Source: Sarcodiotheca gaudichaudii
Taxonomy: Eukaryota; Rhodophyta; Florideophyceae; Gigartinales; Solieriaceae
Assembly (NCBI GenBank): GCA_032355985.1
Contig: JAUKVZ010000001.1
Location: 744,001-808,000, forward strand
Reading direction: 5' to 3'
Length of the DNA: 64,000 bases
The notes under the pieces were generated by a model. The model had not been told where the DNA came from. It saw nothing but the letters and a program-made list of their open reading frames with translations, and made no database searches. Below, piece by piece: positions 42,154-49,785 of this stretch. The position numbers and the translations under genes are program-made. Within the stretch, counting starts at the first letter, position 1. Each line of letters opens with the position of its first letter.

Positions 42154-43512
42154 GTGAGAGCGAAGTTGCAGACATTCCGGGCATGTGGCGTGGCTGCGCT
42201 GGTATTGGTCACCTCTCTTTGCGCCGCGCCGGACGCGGCCGCCGTCTCCGATAGTTGCCAACCGGAGCTGACATTCGCGTTCGTGACGGATTATCCGACC
42301 GGCCATTTTCCGACGGTGTGCGAGGCGGGTGATCTGGACGGTGATACGTTCATCGATCTGGTCGTCACCAATCGAGAGTCGGACAGCGCCATCGTCTTCT
42401 GGAACGATGGCACGGGACATTTTCCGACATCCACGACGTTCGCCACGGGTCCGAGCCCGCGCGGGATTGCAATTGCGGATCTTGACGGCGATCTGATTCC
42501 CGATCTGGCGCTGAGCAATGCCGAAACGCTTGCCACAACAACTTCGATCGTGATCAACAATGGCGATCGCACATTTCAGCCCTTCTTCCAGATTCCGTGC
42601 GGGCAAAATCCGCGGCTGGTTGCGGCCGGCGATTTTGATATGAACGGCACGATGGATCTCGTGACGACGGATTTCAACGCGAACACGATTTCGATTCTTT
42701 CGAACACGGGCGGCGCGGTGTTCAGCGCGCCGGTTGCGATTGCGACGGGCGCCGGTCCGGGATCGGTGAAGGTTGCGCATCTAAACATGGATGTGTGGCC
42801 GGATCTTGTTGTGAGCAATCGCGTGGCGGACACGGTGCAGGTTTTTCTCAATGACGGGACCGGCGCATTCGTGCTGGAGCACACGGCTCCAGCGCCCGGA
42901 CTTCCTCGGGATGAGACGGTGCTGGATGTGGATGGCGACGGGGATCTTGATGTTGCGGTCGCGTTCGGACAGGACGAAAAGTCACCCGAGACGTGGCTCA
43001 TTCGCATCTACGCGAACGATGGACAGGGCGTCATTACGCCGGCATCTTTCACTGTGCTCAACGCCGTTGGACACGGGATCGCCCAAGGGTTCATCGATGA
43101 AGATGGGATTGCGGATCTAGTCGTTTCGGCCATTGGGGATCGGCTCGAGTCGGTGCTGCGCGGGAATGGGGATGGGACGTATCAGGCGCCGATCGATATT
43201 TGCGTGAGCGGTTCGGGGACGTATAACGCGGTGGCGGATCTGGATGGGAATGGTCTGGATGACATCGTCAATGCGGGCGCATCGACAGATCTGATGATGG
43301 TGCTGCTCAATACGACGGGCGCATGCGGCGAGTCGGCGGATCTTGATTACAACTGCATCGTGGCTTCACCGGATCTGGCGCGGCTGATCGGAAGCTGGGG
43401 CGCATGTCCGGCTGATCCAGCGCCGTGCGCTGAGGATCTGGATGGGAATGGCGTTGTCGGGGCGAGTGATCTTGCTTCGATGCTGGGGGTCTGGGGTCCC
43501 ATTTGTGATTGA
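42154..43512 (+). CDS. FG-GAP/VCBS-repeat protein with dockerin-like tail (copy 2)
   Basis: Tandem paralogue of the previous gene, 452 residues with the same layout: signal peptide (ALVLVTSLCAAPDAAA), six to seven D-x-D-G repeats (DLDGDTFIDLVVTNRESD; DFDMNGTMDLVTTDFN; DVDGDGDLDVAVAFGQ; DLDGNGLDDIVNAGAS), and paired dockerin-like segments (DLDYNCIVASPDLARLIGSW; DLDGNGVVGASDLASMLGVW). GTG 42154 is chosen: GGAG lies 5 bases upstream and the signal peptide follows. GTG 42148 and an ATG at 42094 inside the previous gene are alternatives. Its final 206 bases overlap an antisense reading frame (43307-44239). Confidence 0.82.
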   Translation: MRAKLQTFRACGVAALVLVTSLCAAPDAAAVSDSCQPELTFAFVTDYPTGHFPTVCEAGDLDGDTFIDLVVTNRESDSAIVFWNDGTGHFPTSTTFATGPSPRGIAIADLDGDLIPDLALSNAETLATTTSIVINNGDRTFQPFFQIPCGQNPRLVAAGDFDMNGTMDLVTTDFNANTISILSNTGGAVFSAPVAIATGAGPGSVKVAHLNMDVWPDLVVSNRVADTVQVFLNDGTGAFVLEHTAPAPGLPRDETVLDVDGDGDLDVAVAFGQDEKSPETWLIRIYANDGQGVITPASFTVLNAVGHGIAQGFIDEDGIADLVVSAIGDRLESVLRGNGDGTYQAPIDICVSGSGTYNAVADLDGNGLDDIVNAGASTDLMMVLLNTTGACGESADLDYNCIVASPDLARLIGSWGACPADPAPCAEDLDGNGVVGASDLASMLGVWGPICD

Positions 43513-44239
43513 TTGATGGTGCGGGCGGCGGCGGTGGGCGCGGTTTGTTGTCGTGCGCGCACGGTTTTGGCGTATTGGAGATTGCTTGATTTGAGGAGCG
43601 CCCGCGCACCGGCGGGGCCGGTGCGAGATCAGGTGAACTGGGGATCAGGTGATTAGGTGAGGGGGACGCAGGCGTTTGCGCGTACTGGTTTGGTTGGGCG
43701 TGCGCGTCTGATTCTTGAGGGTTGGAGGAGGTGGAGAAGGTCGAGCCCTCTCCCTGCCCTCTCCCACTCGGCTGCGCCTGCGCGGGAGAGGGTGGCGGAG
43801 CGGCCGGGTCGTATTCGTTCCAGGCGTCGGCGGCGTCTGATGGCGCGGGGTCGTGGTCTTCGGGGTCGAAACGGGGCGGGGTGGGGTCTGGGGTGGGATC
43901 GGGGTGGGGGTTGGCCGGGGGGAGGGCCGGGAGGTCGGGGATGTCGTCGGGTTTGAAGTTGAGGATGGCGCCGGCGGCCTTGCGGGCGACTTCGGGCCTA
44001 TCGGCGAGGCTGGATTCGGCGATGGCGAGGAGGCAGGCGAGGGCGCGGGTTCGGGTGGCCGTGGCGAGGAGGGCCTGGCGGGATTGCTCCAGGCGGCGGA
44101 CGGCGATCAGGGCGTCATTGGTGGCGGGATCCTGGAGGATTGATTCGATGGCGAAGGCGTCGTAGTCGAGCGCACGGGCGATCTCGGCGGTGGGCGTTTC
44201 CGGATCGATGAGCATCTGGAGGATTGGTGTCTCGTTCAT
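43307..44239 (-). CDS. Proline-rich hypothetical protein overlapping the FG-GAP gene
   Basis: A 310-residue open frame. The first 100 residues look real: LDYDAFAIESILQDPATND, IAVRRLEQSRQALLATATR and SLADRPEVARKAAGAILNF suggest an all-helical domain that could bind DNA or proteins. From about residue 110 the sequence is Pro/Asp/Ser-rich, low complexity (PDPTPDPTPPRFDP). It includes a palindromic repeat and a G-rich tract, and finally runs antisense through the end of the FG-GAP gene. The C-terminal third may therefore be non-genuine read-through in a high-GC frame. There is no ribosome-binding site at the ATG. Function unknown; confidence applies to the N-terminal part. Confidence 0.45.
   Translation of the reverse strand: MNETPILQMLIDPETPTAEIARALDYDAFAIESILQDPATNDALIAVRRLEQSRQALLATATRTRALACLLAIAESSLADRPEVARKAAGAILNFKPDDIPDLPALPPANPHPDPTPDPTPPRFDPEDHDPAPSDAADAWNEYDPAAPPPSPAQAQPSGRGQGEGSTFSTSSNPQESDAHAQPNQYAQTPASPSPNHLIPSSPDLAPAPPVRGRSSNQAISNTPKPCAHDNKPRPPPPPAPSINHKWDPRPPASKQDHSPRQRHSHPDPQRTALDQPDMRPSFRSAAPDPVKPRCSCNQDPPTRRMRPSY
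43757..43792. repeat. Palindromic repeat CCCTCTCCC...GGGAGAGGG
   Basis: Perfect 9-base inverted arms around an 18-base centre that is itself partly self-complementary (GCGCC TGCGC). This form of CCCTCTCC/GGAGAGGG hairpin recurs as a dispersed palindromic element in many bacterial genomes. Here it lies inside the Pro-rich open frame and encodes its Ser-Gly-Arg-Gly run. A related stem occurs at 31114-31141. Confidence 0.6.
43873..43940 (+). other. G-rich tract with quadruplex-forming potential
   Basis: Eleven runs of three to six G within 68 bases on the plus strand (for example GGGGCGGGGTGGGG), encoding the PDPTP low-complexity stretch of the antisense hypothetical protein. Such spacing fits intramolecular G-quadruplex formation. 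Confidence 0.6.
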
Positions 44240-44439
44240 GGCCGGAGGGTATGAGGCCGCGGGAGTGGCTCAAGAAAAATCCGGCGCATGTCGCGCACTC
44301 TGCACATCGTGGCGCGATGTATGCGAAAGTTTTCGACGCAAAGCGCGATGTCTGAATCCTCACGCGAGGGAATCAAACGGCACGACGATAGAAGTACGTC
44401 AGGTCCCCCTCGCCCCCTATCTCCGGATCATCCCATCCG

Positions 44440-45858
44440 ATGACGCTTCGCAAGGCTCTTTCTTCATTGTTTGTACCGCTGCTGTTGTGCGCGCCGGCGC
44501 TCGCTGCGGCGGGGAGCAGCGCGAGTCTGGAGGCGGGTGGTGAGCATGGGGCGGCGCTGCATCATGTGATGACGAGTCCGTATGCGATCGTCGCGCTGGT
44601 GATCTTTGGGATCTCGTATGTCGTGATTGTGACGGAGGACTTCCATGACATGCGGAAGTCCAAGCCTTCAATTCTGGCCGCGGGGTTGATCTGGGCTGTG
44701 ATCGGGCTGGGGGCGCCGGCGCTTGGGGTGAGTGATGCGGCGCTGCATGAGGCGGTGCTGCACAACTTCACTGAGTTCGGGCAGATGTTTTTGTTTCTGC
44801 TGGTGGCGATGACGTACATCAACGCGATGAATCAGCGGAATGTGTTTGCCGTGCTGCGCCGGTGGCTGACGCATCAGGGGTACAGCAAGCATCAGCTCTT
44901 CTGGATCACGGGCGTGATGGCGTTCTTTTTGTCTGCGATTGCGGACAATTTGACGGCTGCAATGCTTTTGGGGGCGGTGATCGTTGCGGTCGGGAGCAAT
45001 AACCCGAGATTCTGCACGCTTGCGTGTGTGAACATTGTGGTGGCGGCGAATGCGGGCGGGGCGTTTTGTCCTTTCGGGGACATTACGACACTGATGGTGT
45101 GGCAGTCGGGGCGGCTGGAGTTCTTTGAGTTCTTCGTGCTGTTTGTGCCGTCGTTGGTGGCGTGGCTTGTGCCGGCTTCGATCATGCATTTCTTCGTGCG
45201 CAAGGGGTTGCCGGACAGCTTTGATGAAGAGGTGCATCTGAAGCGCGGGGCGCGGCGGACGTGTGTTTTGTTTCTGGTGACGATCGCGCTTGCCGTGACT
45301 TTTGAGCAGGTTCTTGCGCTGCCGGCGTTTCTGGGGATGATGACCGGGCTGTCACTGCTGATGATCTGCACGTACTACATTCGGATGACTGGTCCGGTGG
45401 GGTTCGGCGGTGCGTATGACATTTATCGCGAGGTGTCGCGCTCGGAATGGGACACGCTGCTGTTTTTCTTCGGCGTGATTTTCAGCGTCGGGGGCCTGCG
45501 GTTCCTGGGGTATCTGGACTGGGCATCGGGGGCGCTCTACGGCACGATGGGGCCGACGTGGACGAATGTGATTGCGGGGGCGGGGTCGGCGATCGTGGAC
45601 AACATTCCGGTGATGTTCGCGATGTTGAGCATGGAGCCTGACATGAGCCATTTTCAGTGGCTGCTGCTGACGCTGGCGGTCGGCGTGGGCGGGAGCATGC
45701 TTTCGATCGGCTCTGCGGCGGGTGTGGGCTTGATGGGCGTGGCGCGGGGGCGGTACACGTTCATGGCGCATCTGAAGTGGGCGCCTGTCATTATGCTTGG
45801 GTATATCGCGGCGATTGGCGCACATTTTCTTGTGAACAGCCATCTTCACGGCCGCTGA
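44440..45858 (+). CDS. nhaD: Na+/H+ antiporter NhaD family
   Basis: A 472-residue polytopic membrane protein of the NhaD (ion-transporter) family, exchanging sodium for protons for pH and salt homeostasis. A signal-like N-terminal helix (SSLFVPLLLCAPALAAAG) precedes about eleven more membrane segments. The family motifs are SAIADNLTAAMLLGAVI, NIVVAANAGGAFCPFGDITTLMVWQSG, and GSAIVDNIPVMFAMLSM, which hold the conserved Asp, Asn and Thr of the transport path. Length is standard. The ribosome-binding site is weak. It is followed after 28 bases by the DUF1579-like gene. High sodium use fits a marine or brackish habitat but does not prove it. Confidence 0.92.
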   Translation: MTLRKALSSLFVPLLLCAPALAAAGSSASLEAGGEHGAALHHVMTSPYAIVALVIFGISYVVIVTEDFHDMRKSKPSILAAGLIWAVIGLGAPALGVSDAALHEAVLHNFTEFGQMFLFLLVAMTYINAMNQRNVFAVLRRWLTHQGYSKHQLFWITGVMAFFLSAIADNLTAAMLLGAVIVAVGSNNPRFCTLACVNIVVAANAGGAFCPFGDITTLMVWQSGRLEFFEFFVLFVPSLVAWLVPASIMHFFVRKGLPDSFDEEVHLKRGARRTCVLFLVTIALAVTFEQVLALPAFLGMMTGLSLLMICTYYIRMTGPVGFGGAYDIYREVSRSEWDTLLFFFGVIFSVGGLRFLGYLDWASGALYGTMGPTWTNVIAGAGSAIVDNIPVMFAMLSMEPDMSHFQWLLLTLAVGVGGSMLSIGSAAGVGLMGVARGRYTFMAHLKWAPVIMLGYIAAIGAHFLVNSHLHGR

Positions 45859-45886
45859 ACAAGCGAAGCGAGGAGGACTTTTGATT

Positions 45887-46411
45887 ATGACACGGAACAA
45901 GAAGGTTGTTCGCTGCGCTGTTGCGCTTGCGTTGGTCTGCGCTGGGGCGGTTGCGATTGCGCAGGATCGGAACAGGGCTCGTGATGCTGAGCTTTCACCT
46001 GCGGCGAAGAAGTTTGACTTCTGGCTGGGTGACTGGCATGTGGAGTCGCCTTCGGGTCATGGGGTGAACTATGTGCGCCGGATTTTGAACGGGCATGTGA
46101 TTCAGGGGGTGTATGAGATGCCGCAGGCGGAGTTTGCGGGGACGAGCCTGACGGTGTTTGTGGAGGATGAGGGCGCGTTCAGCCAGACGTGGGTGGACAA
46201 CCGGGGGACGCATCATCTCTATACGTATCGCTGGGAAGGCGATCAGATGGTGGGTCACGATCAGCATTTTGATCCGGATGCGCAGGAGCAGCGTCGGATT
46301 CGATGGTTTGACATCACGGCGGATTCGTTCACGTGGCTGCTGGAGCAGTCGACGGATGGAGGCGCGACGTGGGAGGCGGCGTGGCGTGTTGAGATGACGC
46401 GTCGGGGATGA
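45887..46411 (+). CDS. Exported DUF1579-like protein
   Basis: A 174-residue secreted protein: a signal peptide (VALALVCAGAVAIAQ), then the DUF1579-type opening KKFDFWLGDWHVES and a calycin-like run of beta strands (LNGHVIQGVYEM, TWVDNRGTHHLYTY, WEGDQMVGHDQHF). These proteins are small beta-barrel domains of unknown ligand. ATG 45887 is chosen with AGGAGG 10 bases upstream; a TTG at 45881 is only 4 bases from that site and less likely. The gene lies 28 bases after nhaD. It is not clear whether the two act together. Confidence 0.72.
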   Translation: MTRNKKVVRCAVALALVCAGAVAIAQDRNRARDAELSPAAKKFDFWLGDWHVESPSGHGVNYVRRILNGHVIQGVYEMPQAEFAGTSLTVFVEDEGAFSQTWVDNRGTHHLYTYRWEGDQMVGHDQHFDPDAQEQRRIRWFDITADSFTWLLEQSTDGGATWEAAWRVEMTRRG

Positions 46412-46562
46412 TTTGGGGGGTTGGAAAGAGGCCTGGGCGGGGGCGTCTGCGGCGGTCGGGCATTTCGCTATTCTTCGTGCGCCGGGTTCTGTGAGGCAGG
46501 GCTCGGGGGCGTTCATTGGGGGCGCCTTGAGCGACACACTTTCAGGAATGAGACAGGGACAC

Positions 46563-47969
46563 ATGGGCACGAGCACACTGACGGCCGCGACGGATCACAT
46601 CACGTATCAGCTTGCTGAGTGGGCGTATGGGCTGACGTGGGAGAGTCTTTCTGACGAGGCGATCGAGTCGGCGAAGCTGTTTTTGTATGACAGTTTCGGC
46701 TGCGGTCTTGGCGGGGCGCAGCAGCATGATGTTGAGATTGCGCTGGCGCACGCGCAGGAGATGGGCGGGAGTCCGACGTGCACTGTGATCGGGTCTGGTT
46801 ACAAGACTGATCCGGTGACGGCGGCTTTGCTTAATTCGTTGTGCATCCGGGCGATGGATTACAACGACATTTACTGGAAGCAGGATCCTTCGCATCCATC
46901 TGACATCATTCCGGCGGCGATGAGCATCTGCGAGATGCTGGGGCTTGGCGGGAAGGAGCTGATTCTCGGCACGGTGATCGGGCATGAGCTTGAGATGCGG
47001 ATGTGCGAGGCGGGGATTCCGGGCATTCGTGAGTATGGCTGGCATCATGCGACGCTGACGGCTTTTGTGTCGCCGGTGGTTGCGGGTCGGCTGCTTGGTT
47101 TGACGGTGGAGCAGATTCAGCATGCGATCGGGATCAGCGCTTCGCCTTCGTGTTCGCTGGGCGCGGTGACGGCGGGCAACCTGACGATGATGAAGAACAC
47201 TGTTGATCCGATGGCGACGCGGGCGGGTGTTGAGGCGGCGCTGCTGGCGAAGCGCGGGTACACGGGTCCGGCGCATGTGATTGACGGCAAGGAAGGGCTG
47301 ACGCATGTCTTCGGGCATGAGTGGGATCTGACGCGTTTGACGGATTCGCTCCCCCACTGCCCGCAGTGTCATTACAAGATTCTGGACTGCGGCATGAAGA
47401 GCTTCCCGATCGAGGCGCTGAGTCATGCGCCGCTGACGGCGATGATGAAGTGCATCGACGAGAACGGGATCAAGGCGGATGATGTGGAGGAGATCCAGGT
47501 TGAGGTGATCGCTCGCGCGGCGGACATTCTGGGTGATCCGGCGAAGTATCGTCCGACGGCGAAGGAGACGGCGGATCACTCGCTGCCTTATTCGCTGGCG
47601 GTCGGGCTTGTTGACGGGATGGTGACTCCGCTGCAGTTCAAGCAGGAGCGGATTGATGATCCGGCGCTTCCGGCTGTGATGGACAAGGTGAAGGTGATTG
47701 CGAACGAGGAGTTCGAGGAGCTCTTTCCGGAGTATCAGCCGAGCCGCGTGACGCTCGTTTTGAAGAATGGCGAGAGCTACTCGAAGCGCGTGGATGTGCC
47801 GAAGGGTGATCCGCGTGATCCGATGACGCGGGATGAGATCAAGGTGAAGTTTGATGCGCTTGGTTCGGCGCTGATCGGGCAGGCCGGCTGTGACAAGGCG
47901 GGCGAGCTGATCATGTCGATCGAGAAGGAATCGACATTGGCGAACATGTTCAAGGCTCTGACGGGCTGA
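46563..47969 (+). CDS. MmgE/PrpD family protein (2-methylcitrate dehydratase-like)
   Basis: A 468-residue member of the MmgE/PrpD family, which includes 2-methylcitrate dehydratase, cis-aconitate decarboxylase and related iron-independent (de)hydratases. Family stretches are YDSFGCGLGGAQQHDV, NDIYWKQDPSHPSDIIPAAM, YGWHHATLTAFVSPVVAGRLLG and MKNTVDPMATRAGVEAALLAKRGYTGP, with the C-terminal swapped domain ending KVKVIANEEFEELFPEYQP. ATG 46563 is chosen (AGGGA just before); ATG 46548 is possible. No methylcitrate synthase or prpB is nearby, so the propionate route is not proven. DinB follows 3 bases on. Substrate uncertain. Confidence 0.85.
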   Translation: MGTSTLTAATDHITYQLAEWAYGLTWESLSDEAIESAKLFLYDSFGCGLGGAQQHDVEIALAHAQEMGGSPTCTVIGSGYKTDPVTAALLNSLCIRAMDYNDIYWKQDPSHPSDIIPAAMSICEMLGLGGKELILGTVIGHELEMRMCEAGIPGIREYGWHHATLTAFVSPVVAGRLLGLTVEQIQHAIGISASPSCSLGAVTAGNLTMMKNTVDPMATRAGVEAALLAKRGYTGPAHVIDGKEGLTHVFGHEWDLTRLTDSLPHCPQCHYKILDCGMKSFPIEALSHAPLTAMMKCIDENGIKADDVEEIQVEVIARAADILGDPAKYRPTAKETADHSLPYSLAVGLVDGMVTPLQFKQERIDDPALPAVMDKVKVIANEEFEELFPEYQPSRVTLVLKNGESYSKRVDVPKGDPRDPMTRDEIKVKFDALGSALIGQAGCDKAGELIMSIEKESTLANMFKALTG

Positions 47970-47972
47970 TTC

Positions 47973-48473
47973 GTGAGCCACGAGATTTTCGTCGAGGCGA
48001 TCATCAAGCAGCACACGGAGCTGCGCGGGTATGCGGCGCGGCTGGTCGCTGATCTGAGTGATGCGGAGATGGTGTCGCAACCGGTTGCGGGCGTGGTGAT
48101 GAATCATCCGGCGTGGGTGATGAGTCATCTTGGCGCGTATGGGCCGGTGCTGGCTTCCTGTTTGCGCGGCGAGACGCCGGAGGATCCGCTGCATCACAGG
48201 TATGGGCGGAACTCGAAGCCGGAGGCGGAGGTTGAGGCGTATCTCACGAAGGATGCGCTGATGGCTTCGCTTGCGGCGGGGCATGATGAGGCGATCGAAG
48301 CGTTGCGGGCGGCGCCTGCGGAGCGGTTTGGCGAGGCGGTTCCGATTGAGCGGTTTCGCAGCCGCTTCGCTGTGATCGGGGAGCTTCCGACGCAGTTTCT
48401 TTTGAAGCATTTTGCGACGCATCTGGGTCAGGTTTCGGCGTGGCGGCGCGCGGGGGGACGGCCGGCGGTGTGA
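47973..48473 (+). CDS. DinB family protein
   Basis: A 166-residue four-helix-bundle protein of the DinB/YfiT superfamily. It has the metal-binding histidine pattern in its characteristic positions: His in HTELRGYAARL, MNHPAWVMSHL (first His group) and the C-terminal KHFATHLGQVSAW. The family includes thiol-transfer enzymes using mycothiol or bacillithiol and proteins of unknown role. GTG start 47973, 3 bases after the PrpD stop, so probably co-transcribed; no clear ribosome-binding site. Partner thiol unknown. Confidence 0.75.
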   Translation: MSHEIFVEAIIKQHTELRGYAARLVADLSDAEMVSQPVAGVVMNHPAWVMSHLGAYGPVLASCLRGETPEDPLHHRYGRNSKPEAEVEAYLTKDALMASLAAGHDEAIEALRAAPAERFGEAVPIERFRSRFAVIGELPTQFLLKHFATHLGQVSAWRRAGGRPAV

Positions 48474-48485
48474 GGAGCGATCGGG

Positions 48486-49769
48486 GTGCTACACTCCGGC
48501 CTGGATGGCGCGTTTCTTTCGCTTTTGTCCCCTGTTTTTGATGGTGACGCCTTGGCCGTGAGTTCGCTTTCAGAGATTGATCAGCGTGTGTGTTCCCTGC
48601 TTGCTTCGCGTGCGGCATTGATGCGCGATGAGCTTGCCGATCACGTGGCGATTCCGACGGGGCACAATCATGCGCCGGGGCTGGATGCGTATCGCGGGAT
48701 CGTTCGCGAGCGGCTGGAGGCGCTGGGGGCGCAGGTTGAGCTGATTCCGGGCAAGGTGAAGCCGGGGTGGCTGATGGGCGCGGATTCGGGCCCTCCTCCA
48801 CCGGCGATGGCGGCGCGGCGGCTGCGCGAGGGGAAGCCCAGGATTCTGATCGCGTGTCATCTGGACACCGTGTTCGCGCCGGATGATCCATTCAATGAGA
48901 TGGTGATCTCGCCGGATGGGGATGTGGCGACGGGTCCGGGCGTGGTGGACATGAAGGGCGGCGTGCTGATCATGCTGCATGCGCTTGAAGCGCTGCATGA
49001 GGCGGGCGTGGATGTCGGCTGGACGGTGCTGGCGAATAGTGATGAGGAGATGGGGTCGTATCACAGTGAGGATGCGCTGACGGCGGAGGCTTTGGCGCAT
49101 GACTTTGGGATTGCGACGGAGCCGGCGCTGCCGGGCGGTGAGCTTGCCATCGAGCGGATGGGGAGCGGTCAGTTTCAGATCGAGGCGATGGGCAAGAGCG
49201 CCCATGTCGGGCGGGATTTCGCTTCGGGCGTGAGCGCGGTGACGGCGCTGGCGAAGGCGATCAGCGCGTTATCGGAAATGGTTGAGCCGCAGCGCGGACT
49301 GATCATGAGCGTGGGTCCGCTGCAGGGTGGGTCTGCGACGAACGCGGTGCCGGATCGGGCGTTTGGCTGGGGGAACGTCCGCTTCCCGGATCAGGAAACG
49401 GCCGATGAAATCCAGGGCATGCTGGAGAGCGTTCAGATGAATCCGGACACGGAGGGCGCGCTGCCCAGGGTGATCGTGCGGCACAGTCTGAATCGGCCGG
49501 CGAAGCCGCTGACGGATGGCGTTGAGAAGCTTGCTCTGACGGCGCGCCGATGCGCCGAATCGCTGGGGCAGGCGCTGCCTTTTGCGAAGACGGGCGGTGT
49601 GTGCGACGGGAACATTCTGCAGGCGGCGGGGCTTCCTACGATCGACACGATGGGCGTGCGCGGCGGCGGGCTGCACACGAATCAGGAATGGATTGAGCTT
49701 TCCAGTCTGGTCGAGCGAAGTCAGTTGATGGCGCTGACGCTTCGCACGCTGACGGAAGAAGGATGCTGA
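48486..49769 (+). CDS. M20 family peptidase, candidate desuccinylase
   Basis: A 427-residue M20/ArgE/DapE-type zinc hydrolase. Metal and catalytic landmarks are CHLDTVF, GPGVVDMKGG (bridging Asp and flanking residues), NSDEEMGS (catalytic Glu and ligand), a dimerisation domain with SAHVGRDFASGVSAV, and the C-terminal HTNQEW ligand His. It sits in a run of genes with class III aminotransferase, AstA and AstD. M20 enzymes include succinyl-diaminopimelate desuccinylase, so desuccinylating succinylglutamate or a related intermediate is chemically reasonable. GTG 48486 has AGGAG 8 bases ahead; GTG 48558 (giving a more family-like N-terminus, RVCSLLASRAALM) is an alternative start. Substrate inferred from context. 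Confidence 0.85.
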   Translation: MLHSGLDGAFLSLLSPVFDGDALAVSSLSEIDQRVCSLLASRAALMRDELADHVAIPTGHNHAPGLDAYRGIVRERLEALGAQVELIPGKVKPGWLMGADSGPPPPAMAARRLREGKPRILIACHLDTVFAPDDPFNEMVISPDGDVATGPGVVDMKGGVLIMLHALEALHEAGVDVGWTVLANSDEEMGSYHSEDALTAEALAHDFGIATEPALPGGELAIERMGSGQFQIEAMGKSAHVGRDFASGVSAVTALAKAISALSEMVEPQRGLIMSVGPLQGGSATNAVPDRAFGWGNVRFPDQETADEIQGMLESVQMNPDTEGALPRVIVRHSLNRPAKPLTDGVEKLALTARRCAESLGQALPFAKTGGVCDGNILQAAGLPTIDTMGVRGGGLHTNQEWIELSSLVERSQLMALTLRTLTEEGC

Positions 49770-49785
49770 GAGAGGGCTGCGGATC

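Noticed and set aside
40220-42184. 654-residue minus-strand open frame
   Set aside because: An Arg-rich shadow antisense to the dehydrogenase and FG-GAP genes; the pattern results from high-GC third positions.
46542-48422. 626-residue minus-strand open frame
   Set aside because: Antisense shadow of the PrpD and DinB genes, with His/Arg-rich composition and no motif.
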